The notes under the pieces were generated by a model, which had not been told where the DNA came from, ran no database searches, and was given only the letters and a program-made list of their open reading frames with translations. A stretch of DNA of 64,000 nucleotides from Bacteroidia bacterium (GTDB taxonomy: Bacteria > Bacteroidota > Bacteroidia > UBA4408): assembly GCA_020845635.1 (NCBI GenBank), contig JADLFI010000042.1, positions 1-64,000 on the forward strand, in the 5' to 3' direction. Positions within the stretch are counted from its first letter, which is position 1, and every line of letters begins with the position of its first letter. Positions 8,041 through 16,386 of the stretch are shown here, in pieces. The position numbers were made by a program, and so were the translations under genes.

Positions 8041-9033
8041 ATGAAAATAGCTATAAATGGCCTTGGGCGAATAGGCCGCACGCTTTTGCGGGCATGTGTT
8101 TTGCGAGGTGGAGTAGAGGTAGTAGCCATTAATGAACCTGCTGATAATAAAACTATTGCTCATTTATTAAAATACGATTCTATACACGGAAGATTTTCAG
8201 GAACTGTTGAAGCTACCGAAGAGGGAATTACGATTAATAATAAAGCCATAAAAGTTACCCATTATACAAAGTCCGATGATATAAACTGGCGTGATACCAT
8301 GCCCGATATAGTGGTAGAATGTTCAGGATTGTTTTTAACCAAACAAGCAGCACAAATTCATTTATCTAATGGAGCAAAGAAGGTTATCCTTTCGGCTCCA
8401 CCCAAAGATGCCGATATTAAAAGTGTGGTATTGGGAGTTAATGATGATATTATAACTGTTGACGATGTCATTATTTCAAACGCTTCATGCACTACCAACT
8501 CGGCTGCTCCTCTTATTAAAGTTATTGATGATTTATGGAAAGTTAAAGCTGCTTTTATCAGTACAGTTCATTCCTATACAGGTGATCAGAAATTAACTGA
8601 TTCGCCCCATAAAGATTTGAGAAGAGCGCGTGCCGCAGCCTTGTCAATCATTCCAACAACAACAGGTGCAGCTAAAGCATTAAACAATATTTTTCCTTCC
8701 TTAGAAGGTAAAATAGGAGGAGGGGGGATAAGAGTTCCGGTTCCTGATGGATCGTTAACAGATATGACCATGATTTTAGAAACTGAAGTAAGTGAAGAAG
8801 AAGTAAATCAGGCGTTTAAAAAAGCTGCCGAAAGTAATTTTAAAGGAATTATTGAATATACATCCGACCCAATTGTTTCTTCTGACATTGTTGGCAATCC
8901 ACATTCAGTAATATTTGACTCTTTGTTAACTTCGGTAGTTGGCCCAATGGTAAAAGTAGTAGGTTGGTACGATAACGAAGTAGGGTACAGCAATCGTTTA
9001 TACGAACTTATTTTAAAACTTGGAAAAAATTAA
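8041..9033 (+). CDS. gapA: glyceraldehyde-3-phosphate dehydrogenase, type I
   Basis: Glycolytic and gluconeogenic enzyme oxidising glyceraldehyde-3-phosphate to 1,3-bisphosphoglycerate. At 330 aa it shows the NAD-binding start MKIAINGLGRIGRTLLRA, active-site SNASCTTNSAAP (C150), the catalytic His in STVHSYTGDQ (H177), the RRARAAALSIIPTTTGAAKA phosphate-binding stretch, and WYDNEVGYSNRL near the end. Strand 2 ends in AINEPAD rather than the more usual VND, so cofactor preference cannot be inferred with certainty. It stands alone with its own promoter; tpiA is in the window but on the other strand, 4 kb away. Confidence 0.97.
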   Translation: MKIAINGLGRIGRTLLRACVLRGGVEVVAINEPADNKTIAHLLKYDSIHGRFSGTVEATEEGITINNKAIKVTHYTKSDDINWRDTMPDIVVECSGLFLTKQAAQIHLSNGAKKVILSAPPKDADIKSVVLGVNDDIITVDDVIISNASCTTNSAAPLIKVIDDLWKVKAAFISTVHSYTGDQKLTDSPHKDLRRARAAALSIIPTTTGAAKALNNIFPSLEGKIGGGGIRVPVPDGSLTDMTMILETEVSEEEVNQAFKKAAESNFKGIIEYTSDPIVSSDIVGNPHSVIFDSLLTSVVGPMVKVVGWYDNEVGYSNRLYELILKLGKN

Positions 9034-9066
9034 TTTGTTGTATTACCTGTCTATAATTGCAAAGGT

Positions 9067-9576
9067 ATGAACACCGGAAATACTTCATCAGTTCCATCAT
9101 CTATATATGATTTTGTGGTAAAAGATATTGATGGAAATGATTTTGATTTTAGCCAATTAAAAGGTAAAAAGTTGATTATTGTAAACACTGCTTCAAAATG
9201 TGGGCATACCCCGCAATATGCTGAGTTGGAAAGGATTTATCAGCAATATAAATCAAAGAATGTTGAGATTATTGCTTTTCCGTCCAATAATTTTTTGTGG
9301 CAGGAACCCGGGACAAATGCTGCAATAAAAGAATTTTGCTCAGTAAAATATAAAATTACTTTTCCTATAATGTCAAAAATATCAGTCCGTGGTAAAAGGA
9401 TTGAACCAATATATTCGTGGCTAACACTAAAAGAAATTAACGGAGTTGCCAATGCACGTGTTACCTGGAACTTTCAAAAATTTTTGATAAGTGACAAAGG
9501 GCAATGGGTGGGCAGTATTCCTCCCGGTGAATCGCCCGAAAATTCTAAAACATTAATAAACTTTATACAACAATAA
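9067..9576 (+). CDS. glutathione peroxidase-family thiol peroxidase (Cys type)
   Basis: A small thioredoxin-fold peroxidase reducing hydroperoxides. It is 169 aa with peroxidatic Cys45 in NTASKCGHTPQ, the FPSNNFLWQEPG block (71-82) and the WNF motif (W134, N135). The Gln of the classical tetrad (FPCNQF) is Asn75, and the second, resolving cysteine of that block is Ser, a variation common in bacterial members. There is no selenocysteine codon. The stop is one base from the TTG start of bshB1, implying an operon. Given that partner, the physiological reductant may be bacillithiol or thioredoxin rather than glutathione (inference). Confidence 0.9.
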   Translation: MNTGNTSSVPSSIYDFVVKDIDGNDFDFSQLKGKKLIIVNTASKCGHTPQYAELERIYQQYKSKNVEIIAFPSNNFLWQEPGTNAAIKEFCSVKYKITFPIMSKISVRGKRIEPIYSWLTLKEINGVANARVTWNFQKFLISDKGQWVGSIPPGESPENSKTLINFIQQ

Positions 9577-9577
9577 A

Positions 9578-10294
9578 TTGAAAATAGATATATTAGCCAT
9601 TGCAGCACACCCCGATGATGCTGAGTTAGGATGTGCCGGTACTTTGATAAAACATCAACAGCAAGGTGCCAAAATTGGAATAGTTGATTTAACTGCCGGT
9701 GAGTTGGGAACCAGAGGCAGTGCTGAATTACGAGCTATCGAGTCAAAAAAATCATCTGAAATACTAAAACTTTCTTGTCGCGAAAATTTAGGTTTTGAAG
9801 ATGGTTTCTTCAAAAATGACAAGGAACACTTGTTACCACTTATTCATAAAATTAGAAAATATAAACCTGAAATAGTTTTGGCTAATTCTTTAAACGATCG
9901 TCATCCCGATCATGGTCGTGCCTCTAAACTCATTGCCGATGCTTGTTTTTACGCAGGCTTAGTAAAAATTGAAACTTTTGAAAGCGGACAAAAACAAGAT
10001 GCATGGCGACCTAAATCATTATATCATTACATTCAGTATTATTATTTAAAGCCTGATTTCTTGATTGATATTTCGGAGCAAATGGAAACAAAAATGGAGG
10101 CCGTAATGGCATATTCTTCACAATTTTACAACCCTAACTCCGCAGAGCCTGAAACACCTATAAGCTCCATGGCATTCATGAACAGCTTAAAAGAACGAGC
10201 CTCAGACCTAGGGAGAATGATTGGAGTAAAATATGCTGAAGGCTTTAATACGAGCCGCCTTACAGGGGTTAATAGCTTGTTTAATTTAATTTAG
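9578..10294 (+). CDS. bshB1: bacillithiol biosynthesis deacetylase BshB1
   Basis: A zinc-dependent N-deacetylase of the LmbE/PIG-L family that removes the acetyl group from N-acetylglucosaminyl-malate, the second step of bacillithiol synthesis. At 238 aa, it has AHPDDAELGCAGTL (H11, D13, D14), GELGTRGS near 41, and RHPDHGRAS (H109, D111, H112), the zinc and catalytic residues. The subfamily-specific GELGTRG and the ending GVKYAEGF match BshB1 rather than mycothiol enzymes. The start codon is TTG at 9578, since the family begins MKIDILAI... at exactly this point. bshA and bshC are not in the window. Confidence 0.93.
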   Translation: MKIDILAIAAHPDDAELGCAGTLIKHQQQGAKIGIVDLTAGELGTRGSAELRAIESKKSSEILKLSCRENLGFEDGFFKNDKEHLLPLIHKIRKYKPEIVLANSLNDRHPDHGRASKLIADACFYAGLVKIETFESGQKQDAWRPKSLYHYIQYYYLKPDFLIDISEQMETKMEAVMAYSSQFYNPNSAEPETPISSMAFMNSLKERASDLGRMIGVKYAEGFNTSRLTGVNSLFNLI

Positions 10295-10314
10295 ATAAAG
10301 CCCTTACCCTAATT

Positions 10315-10349
10315 TTTGTTTTTTTTATAAGTATATTCCTTTAACTTTG
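10315..10349 (+). promoter_or_regulatory. promoter for the fused E1 gene (TTTG, -7 TAACTTTG)
   Basis: TAACTTTG at 10342-10349 matches the -7 consensus and a TTTG at 10315-10318 lies 23 bases upstream, near the upper limit of the accepted spacing. Start codon at 10373. Confidence 0.55.
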
Positions 10350-10372
10350 AGTTTCATTCTAATTAATACCTA

Positions 10373-12463
10373 ATGAGTACCGATATTGCCGAAAAGACAT
10401 CTCCTGTAATTACCCAAGATATATTGATGAGAGCCTTTGAATTGATGTGTTATTCAAAGGCCATGACTACAATTTACGAAGAAAAAAAAGAAATAACTGC
10501 CAAATACGTTCACGCTACCAGTCGCGGACACGAAGCTATACAATTAGCGGTAGGAATGCAATTAAAACCTCATGATTATTTAAGTTGTTACTATCGCGAT
10601 GAGAGTATTTTAATGGGCATAGGCATTACTCCTTATGAATTAATGTTACAATTAATGGCCAAACGTGATGATATTTTTTCGGGTGGTCGTTTGTATTATT
10701 CGCATCCCAGTTTAAATCGTGAAAATATGCCTAAAATACCTATGCAAAGTTCTGCCACCGGTATGCAGGCTATACCTTCAACCGGACTAGCCCTGGCACT
10801 AAAGTATAAAGAAAATCAAGGGATGCTGAACATAGAGCATTATAGTGAAGCTCCTGTAGTGGTTTGTTCCTTTGGCGATGCATCAATAACTGAAGGCGAA
10901 GTGGCAGAAGCCTTTCAGATGGCTGTACTAAAAAAGTTGCCTATCTTGTATTTAGTTCAGGACAATGAGTGGGATATATCGGCACATGGGTTAGAAGTAA
11001 AAGCACAAGATGCTTCGGAATATGCCAAAGGATTTAAAAATTTAGAGGTACGATCTATTGATGGAACCGACTTTATTCGTAGTTATAAAGTGGTTAACGA
11101 AATGCTTGAAATTATAAGAAAAGAGCGCAGACCCATGTTACTACACGCGCGCGTACCATTATTGAATCATCATACCAGTGGAGTTAGGAAGGAATGGTAC
11201 AGGAATGATTTGGAAGAAGCAAGTAAAAGAGATCCATTTCCAAGATTTAGAAATCAGCTTATAGTGGAGGGTCTTGATATTAATTTTATAAAGTCAATTG
11301 AAGAGAGAGCAGAAATAAAGATAAAGGCTGATTTTGAAAAAGCTTTAGCAGCCCCTGATCCACAGCCTGAAGATTTATTCAAGTATGATTTAGCACCAAC
11401 ACCTGTAACCGAAGAAAAAGGAGAACGCAGCCCCGCAGGGAAGGAAAAAACCGTAATGGTTGACAGTGCCCTCTTTGCCATTAGAGAGCTGATGGAAAAG
11501 CACCCTGAATGTTTACTCTATGGACAGGATGTAGGAGCACGCCTGGGTGGAGTTTTTAGAGAGGCTGCAACTTTAGCACAAAAATTTGGAGATAATCGTG
11601 TGTTTAATACACCAATAATGGAAGCCTTTATTATTGGTAGCACAGTGGGCATGAGTATTGCCGGTTTAAAACCTATTGTTGAGGTTCAGTTTGCCGATTA
11701 TATTTGGCCTGGTTTAAATCAATTATTTACCGAGGTTAGTCGTTCATATTATTTAAGCAATGGAAAATGGCCTGTTAGCTGTATAATTCGTGTTCCAATA
11801 GGAGCTTATGGTAGTGGAGGGCCTTATCACAGCAGTAGTGTTGAATCGGTATTGCTTAATATACGCGGAATAAAAGTGTGTTATCCGAGTACGGGTGCCG
11901 ACTTAAAAGGATTAATGAAAGCTGCCTATTATGACCCAAATCCTGTAATAATGCTGGAACATAAAGGTTTATACTGGAGCAAGATAAAGGGGACAGAAGA
12001 TGCAAAAACTATTGAACCTGATGAAGACTATATTATTCCGTTAGGAAAAGGACGAATTGTAATTGAAGCCTCAAAGGAAAGCATTGAACAAGGTAAAAGT
12101 TTGCTGGTAATATCATACGGAATGGGTGTTTACTGGGCACAAACCGCCTCAAAATATTTTCAGCAACAAATAGAGATTTTAGACCTTCGAACCTTATTTC
12201 CACTTGACGAAGATTTGATAAAAGAAAGGGTAATAGCGCACAATAAGGTTATGATTATTACTGAAGAGCCTGTAAATAATGGCTTTGCACAAGCACTTGC
12301 AGGGAAAATTCAGCAAAGTTGTTTTGAATATTTAGATGCCCCTGTAGAAATAATAGGAGCAGAAAATTTACCGGCCATACCGCTTAATGAAACGTTGGAA
12401 AGAACCATGCTGCCCAATGCCGATAAAGTAAAAGCAGTTATGGAAAAACTACTGAATTATTAA
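10373..12463 (+). CDS. fused E1 alpha/beta 2-oxoacid dehydrogenase (branched-chain type, TPP-dependent)
   Basis: This 696-aa protein joins the alpha and beta subunits of a 2-oxoacid dehydrogenase E1. Residues about 15-330 are the TPP-binding alpha part (ATSRGHEAIQLAVGMQL, the GDA...EGEVAEAFQMA TPP/metal motif, VQDNEWDIS). After a charged linker near 335-360, residues 365-696 form the beta part (LYGQDVGARLGGVFREA, MEAFIIGSTVGMSIAGLKP, YGSGGPYHSSSVES). Such fusions are common in Bacteroidota and are usually assigned to branched-chain 2-oxoacid dehydrogenase. Substrate preference is not proven here. The E2 and E3 genes are elsewhere; lipA in this window would supply the E2 lipoyl group. It is transcribed alone. 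Confidence 0.88.
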   Translation: MSTDIAEKTSPVITQDILMRAFELMCYSKAMTTIYEEKKEITAKYVHATSRGHEAIQLAVGMQLKPHDYLSCYYRDESILMGIGITPYELMLQLMAKRDDIFSGGRLYYSHPSLNRENMPKIPMQSSATGMQAIPSTGLALALKYKENQGMLNIEHYSEAPVVVCSFGDASITEGEVAEAFQMAVLKKLPILYLVQDNEWDISAHGLEVKAQDASEYAKGFKNLEVRSIDGTDFIRSYKVVNEMLEIIRKERRPMLLHARVPLLNHHTSGVRKEWYRNDLEEASKRDPFPRFRNQLIVEGLDINFIKSIEERAEIKIKADFEKALAAPDPQPEDLFKYDLAPTPVTEEKGERSPAGKEKTVMVDSALFAIRELMEKHPECLLYGQDVGARLGGVFREAATLAQKFGDNRVFNTPIMEAFIIGSTVGMSIAGLKPIVEVQFADYIWPGLNQLFTEVSRSYYLSNGKWPVSCIIRVPIGAYGSGGPYHSSSVESVLLNIRGIKVCYPSTGADLKGLMKAAYYDPNPVIMLEHKGLYWSKIKGTEDAKTIEPDEDYIIPLGKGRIVIEASKESIEQGKSLLVISYGMGVYWAQTASKYFQQQIEILDLRTLFPLDEDLIKERVIAHNKVMIITEEPVNNGFAQALAGKIQQSCFEYLDAPVEIIGAENLPAIPLNETLERTMLPNADKVKAVMEKLLNY

Positions 12464-12574
12464 TATTGGCTGTTTAAGCATTATTAATTGATGATGCTTC
12501 AAACATGAGTTAAATAAATGTGTTTGAAAAAATTGCCCTCTATTTCTTGATTGTTTTTTACTACTCAAACTATT

Positions 12575-13411
12575 TTACTTTTTCTCAAAAACTAAGCATG
12601 CCCAGTTGTTACTGGTGTTTTGTGTAAGAAGTTGAAGATTTATTTTTTGAGCAGCTACTTTCAGTTCCTCAATATCATAGTTAAAAAAGCCGCTCATCAA
12701 TAAGCGTCCATCGGTGGCCAAATGTTTATAATACTCAGCTAAGTCGCTCAGCAAAACATTTTTATTGATATTGGCAAAAATGAAATCGAAGTTATCGTTA
12801 GGAATATGTTGTGCAGAACCATGAATACTCAATATTTGTTGACAGTGATTTGCAGCACAATTTTCTATAGTGTTTTTATAGGCCCACTCTTCATTATCAA
12901 TAGCTACAATCTTATAAGCATTCATTTTGGCGGCTAAAATAGCCAGTACACCGGTTCCGCAGCCCATGTCTAATACGCGTTTTTTCTCCATATTTTGTTT
13001 TAAGATTTCGGCAATCATGAGCATGGTAGTATCATGATGTCCGGTCCCAAACGACATTTTAGGGCTAATAATAATATCAAATTTAAATCCTTGCGGTTTT
13101 TCGTGAAAGGGTGCTCTAATAACACATTCCATACCTACTTTTACAGGATTAAAATTACTTTCCCAAACCTCATTCCAGTTTTTTTCAGGGATGAGTTGTT
13201 GTGTATGGGAAATATTACAATCTTGCGGTTGGTTAAGTATTTCAATACTTTTTAAAATATCTTGGTTAAAAAGATCCTCCTGAATATAGGCTAAAACACC
13301 ATCATCAGTTTCGCAAAAGCTTTCAAAGCCTGCCTCGGCCAACTGTACAATTAATATTTCAGTATAAGGTGCTTTAGGAACAAGCGTAAATTTGTACTCA
13401 AAGTAGTTCAT
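12575..13411 (-). CDS. prmA: ribosomal protein L11 methyltransferase
   Basis: SAM-dependent enzyme trimethylating lysines and the N-terminus of ribosomal protein L11. The 278-aa protein has the N-terminal L11-recognition domain (MNYFEYKFTL...) and the methyltransferase domain with the family signature SFGTGHHDTTMLM. Motif I is RVLDMGCGTGVLAILAA, followed by IVAIDNEEWAYKNTIENCAA and the catalytic-loop IFANINKNVLL. It overlaps the 3' end of tpiA by 14 bases (13398-13411), so the two are translationally coupled in one minus-strand operon with tpiA first. Confidence 0.95.
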   Translation of the reverse strand: MNYFEYKFTLVPKAPYTEILIVQLAEAGFESFCETDDGVLAYIQEDLFNQDILKSIEILNQPQDCNISHTQQLIPEKNWNEVWESNFNPVKVGMECVIRAPFHEKPQGFKFDIIISPKMSFGTGHHDTTMLMIAEILKQNMEKKRVLDMGCGTGVLAILAAKMNAYKIVAIDNEEWAYKNTIENCAANHCQQILSIHGSAQHIPNDNFDFIFANINKNVLLSDLAEYYKHLATDGRLLMSGFFNYDIEELKVAAQKINLQLLTQNTSNNWACLVFEKK

Positions 13412-14168
13412 ACATTGTAGAAATTATTTTGACAAAGGAATCTGATTTTAATGATGCCCCCCCAATTAATCCCCCATCAACATCTTTCAACGAAAATAAT
13501 TCTTTTGAATTATCTACATTACAACTTCCTCCATACAAGATAGATGTCTTATTTGCTGTATCATCCGAGTATTTTTTTGAAATACTTTTTCTGATAAAGC
13601 TATGTATTTCTTGAGCTTGTTCGGCTGTAGCCGAAAGCCCTGTACCTATTGCCCATACCGGTTCGTAAGCAATCACTACTTTTTCAAACAGGTCTTGGGT
13701 TAACGTAAAAACTTCGGTATTCATTTGGTGTTGAATAACATCAAACTGTTTGTTTTGTTTACGTTCGTTTAAACTCTCGCCACAACACCAAATAGGTATA
13801 ATATGATTTTCCAAAAGTAAATTCATTTTAGCTACCAATTCATCGGCATTTTCTTTAAAAATAGTTCTTCTCTCTGAATGGCCAACCAAACAATACTTAA
13901 TATTTAATGAAGCTAGCATGGAAGCTGAAACTTCACCTGTATAGGCACCTGATTTGAATGATGAGCAGTTTTGCGCTGCCGCTGCAAAATTCTTTGTCCC
14001 TTGTGTTAAATTTTGTGCCAGATTTAAATACGGAAAAGGTACTGCAAAAATATTTAATGGCGCATTTTCATTATCAGGACTTTTCTCAATTACCTCTCTT
14101 ATCAATGCTTCGGCTTCATGAAATAGCAGATTCATTTTCCAGTTTCCTGCTACAATTTTTAATGGCAT
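13398..14168 (-). CDS. tpiA: triosephosphate isomerase
   Basis: Interconverts dihydroxyacetone phosphate and glyceraldehyde-3-phosphate. It is 256 aa with active-site AGNWKMN (K11), CLVGHSERR (H97), the catalytic glutamate in VVIAYEPVWAIGTG, and the phosphate-binding SILYGGSCNVDN and GGLIGGASLKSD. It lies upstream of and overlaps prmA. A near-consensus -7 element (TATCTTTA, minus strand 14195-14188) precedes the start, with one mismatch. The start region is divergent from clpS. Confidence 0.97.
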   Translation of the reverse strand: MPLKIVAGNWKMNLLFHEAEALIREVIEKSPDNENAPLNIFAVPFPYLNLAQNLTQGTKNFAAAAQNCSSFKSGAYTGEVSASMLASLNIKYCLVGHSERRTIFKENADELVAKMNLLLENHIIPIWCCGESLNERKQNKQFDVIQHQMNTEVFTLTQDLFEKVVIAYEPVWAIGTGLSATAEQAQEIHSFIRKSISKKYSDDTANKTSILYGGSCNVDNSKELFSLKDVDGGLIGGASLKSDSFVKIISTMYELL

Positions 14169-14264
14169 AATTTAATTGTTAAAAAAGTAAAGATATATTT
14201 TTTTTAAATAATTCAGGTGTTTGTTAAAAAAAATAGAATGAAGGTTTTGTATTTTATTTTTTTG

Positions 14265-14272
14265 TATATTTG
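14265..14272 (+). promoter_or_regulatory. promoter -7 element (TATATTTG) for clpS
   Basis: Exact TAnnTTTG. It overlaps a TTG (14270) and lies four bases before an ATG (14276) that would otherwise be candidate starts, so the ATG at 14297 is the plausible start. Confidence 0.6.
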
Positions 14273-14296
14273 ATAATGTGCAAAGAAAAATATAGA

Positions 14297-14578
14297 ATGA
14301 AAGCCAATACTCGTACCGAAACCCTTACTTTAGAAGATATTTTAGAGGATGTTGAACAGGAAAAGTCTTTAATACTCTATAATGATGATGTTAATACTTT
14401 TGACTATGTTATTGACTCGTTAATTGAAGTGTGTAATCATGATATTATTCAAGCCGAGCAGTGTACTTACTTGGTACACTATGCCGGAAAATGTGATGTT
14501 AAAAACGGTACTTTTGAGGAGCTTAAACCTATGCGTACCGAGCTTTCGAGGCGAGGTTTAACAGCCAAGATTTTATAA
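14297..14578 (+). CDS. clpS: ATP-dependent Clp protease adaptor ClpS
   Basis: ClpS delivers N-degron substrates to the ClpA/ClpC-ClpP protease. From ATG 14297 the protein is 93 aa. Conserved family features are the substrate-pocket segment LILYNDDVNTFDYVIDSL, the VHYAGKCDV stretch including the pocket His, and the C-terminal PMRTELSRRGLTAKIL. Two earlier in-frame starts (14270, 14276) are rejected because they fall within or right after the -7 element. The 3' end overlaps the convergent deacetylase-family gene by 6 bases. The Clp partners are not in this window. Confidence 0.92.
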   Translation: MKANTRTETLTLEDILEDVEQEKSLILYNDDVNTFDYVIDSLIEVCNHDIIQAEQCTYLVHYAGKCDVKNGTFEELKPMRTELSRRGLTAKIL

Positions 14579-15475
14579 ATACAAAAAGTTGGCCATATGG
14601 TAAGTATTGGCATGTGCCTCAATAATAGAACTTATATTAGGCGAATATCCGCCTCCCATAGTAATTGTAATAGGAATTTCGTGATTTTTGCAAAATTCCA
14701 TTACTATACGGTCACGTTCTTTGCAGCCTTCGGGGCTAATGTTTAAACGGCCAAGCTTATCATACATTAAAATGTCAACTCCGGCCTGATAAAATACAAA
14801 CTGAGGTTTTACTTTTGTATAAATTTGGTTTAACTGGTTAGTCAATAAACTCAAGTAGGTTTCATCATTAGTGTTATCCTCTAATTCAATATCAACATTT
14901 GATTGTTCTTTATGTAAGGGATAATTTTTTTTGCCATGCATGCTAAAAGTAAATACTTGATCACTATTTCGAAAAATATTTGCTGTGCCATTGCCCTGAT
15001 GTACATCTAAGTCTATAATCAATATTTTATTAACTAATTTTTGAGATAGTAAATAATTGGCTGCAATTGCCATATCATTAAGTAAACAAAATCCTTCGCC
15101 TTTGTCTGGAAAAGCATGGTGGGTGCCTCCGGCAGCATTAAATGCTATATTGTTTTGCAAGGCACTTAGGGCAGCATTAATAGTTCCTTGGGCAATAATC
15201 TTCTCGCGTATTACTAACTCATGGCTCAAAGGAAATCCGGTTTTACGAATTTCCGAAACAGTTAAGTTTAACTGATTTAGCTTATTCAGGTAATCAGCCG
15301 TGTGTGTTAATCTTATTATTTTATCGCTACAAGGTTGTGGATATTGTAATTGTTCGGCCTTAATAGTACCCTCATAAATGAGTTGTTGCGGCAATAAATC
15401 ATACTTTATCATAGGAAAGCGATGATTTTCGGGCAATGGGTGACAAAAGCAGGGATGCCACGAAACTAAATACAT
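14573..15475 (-). CDS. histone deacetylase-family (class IV-like) hydrolase
   Basis: A zinc-dependent amidohydrolase of the arginase/deacetylase fold. At 300 aa it starts SWHPCFCHPLPENHRFPM, typical of bacterial HDAC11-like proteins. It has NAAGGTHHAFPDKGEGFC (tandem active-site His), the zinc-binding IIDLDVHQGNGTA (Asp, His), QAGVDIL (second zinc Asp) and the glycine-rich ITMGGGYS near the C-terminus. Substrates in bacteria are acetylated small molecules or proteins; which one applies here is unknown. It is convergent with clpS, with a 6-base overlap of the coding ends. Confidence 0.88.
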   Translation of the reverse strand: MYLVSWHPCFCHPLPENHRFPMIKYDLLPQQLIYEGTIKAEQLQYPQPCSDKIIRLTHTADYLNKLNQLNLTVSEIRKTGFPLSHELVIREKIIAQGTINAALSALQNNIAFNAAGGTHHAFPDKGEGFCLLNDMAIAANYLLSQKLVNKILIIDLDVHQGNGTANIFRNSDQVFTFSMHGKKNYPLHKEQSNVDIELEDNTNDETYLSLLTNQLNQIYTKVKPQFVFYQAGVDILMYDKLGRLNISPEGCKERDRIVMEFCKNHEIPITITMGGGYSPNISSIIEAHANTYHMANFLYL

Positions 15476-15644
15476 ATACAGATAAAATAATACGCCATTA
15501 AAGCTTAAATGATGCTAATTATTGAAAGCTGTGTTATCCTAATAGCTTAGCTAAGAGGGTAAAGTTTGAAAGTTCAAATATATTGTTGTGATAAGTAAAT
15601 ATGAAAAATAATTCAAAAAAATTTTTCCTGAAGTTCAGAAATGT

Positions 15645-15652
15645 TATCTTTG
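15645..15652 (+). promoter_or_regulatory. promoter -7 element (TATCTTTG) for the YwqK-like gene
   Basis: Exact TAnnTTTG 24 bases before ATG 15677. Transcription would begin near 15659. Confidence 0.6.
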
Positions 15653-15676
15653 TATGATTAAAACTTAATTTTAACT

Positions 15677-16246
15677 ATGAAAAAAATAATTACAATATTG
15701 CTATTAGCAATGATAGGTAATGTTTCGTTTGCCCAAGTAAAAACAACTTATTACCCAAGCGGAAAAAAACAATCAGAAGGTGTTTTGTTAAATGCTGATG
15801 CAAGTGTGTTATCAAGCGATTTTGAGAAACTTCCCAAAGAGGAGCAATTCAATAAAATGAAAAATTGCCCTAAAGATGGTAAGTGGACTATGTGGTATGA
15901 AGACGGTAAAGTTTTTTCCGAGCAATATTATAAAAATGGCGCCTTTGTTGGCATCTGGAAAACTTATAATACCGATGGTTCTGTTTCTAATGTTATAGAT
16001 TTTGAAAAAGGTAAAGCATCATATTTCCACCCTAATGGCAAATTACAAAGTGAAGGAAAAATTACCAAAGAAATGGCTCAGGTAGGTCATTGGGTTTTAT
16101 ATTATGATAATGGAATGAAAAATGCCGAAGGTAATTACATCAATGGAAAGAAAGATGGAGCTTGGGTTTGGTATAATATGAAAGGTGAGAAAACCGATGA
16201 ACAGGTATATAAAGACGGTAGTATAGTATCTCAAAAACATTTCTAA
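15677..16246 (+). CDS. exported YwqK/MORN-like repeat protein
   Basis: A 189-aa protein with a signal peptide (KKIITILLLAMIGNVSFAQ). It then carries several YwqK-type repeats of the pattern YYPSGKKQSEGV, WYEDGKVFSEQYYKNG, TYNTDGSVSNVIDF, YFHPNGKLQSEGKI, YYDNGMKNAEGNYINGK. YwqK was described as an antitoxin in Bacillus, but exported Bacteroidota relatives occur without a toxin, and no toxin gene is next to this one. The repeats probably form a beta-hairpin solenoid, like MORN. It is a single-gene unit with promoter upstream and strong terminator downstream. Function unknown. Confidence 0.8.
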   Translation: MKKIITILLLAMIGNVSFAQVKTTYYPSGKKQSEGVLLNADASVLSSDFEKLPKEEQFNKMKNCPKDGKWTMWYEDGKVFSEQYYKNGAFVGIWKTYNTDGSVSNVIDFEKGKASYFHPNGKLQSEGKITKEMAQVGHWVLYYDNGMKNAEGNYINGKKDGAWVWYNMKGEKTDEQVYKDGSIVSQKHF

Positions 16247-16270
16247 TAGAAACAATTTTTTATTAATTCA

Positions 16271-16300
16271 AAGTCCCTGTTAGCAAACTAACAGGGACTT
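16271..16300 (+). terminator. rho-independent terminator after the YwqK-like gene
   Basis: Perfect 13-bp stem AAGTCCCTGTTAG / CTAACAGGGACTT, CAAA tetraloop, then TATATTTT. It lies 24 bases after the stop. Confidence 0.9.
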
Positions 16301-16386
16301 TATATTTTAGGTCAATTTGTCAGTGTTTTATGCTTGGCATAAAGTTTGGCTATGTATGGTTAAGTAATATCTAGTTAAATAAAATA

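Noticed and set aside
12472-12504. Imperfect hairpin GTTTAAGCAT ... ATGCTTCAAAC after the fused E1 gene
   Set aside because: It contains a bulge and is not followed by a T-run. Possible but not supported as a terminator.
15677-16246. Toxin-antitoxin system (YwqK antitoxin)
   Set aside because: The product is exported and no toxin gene adjoins; repeats alone do not support the call.
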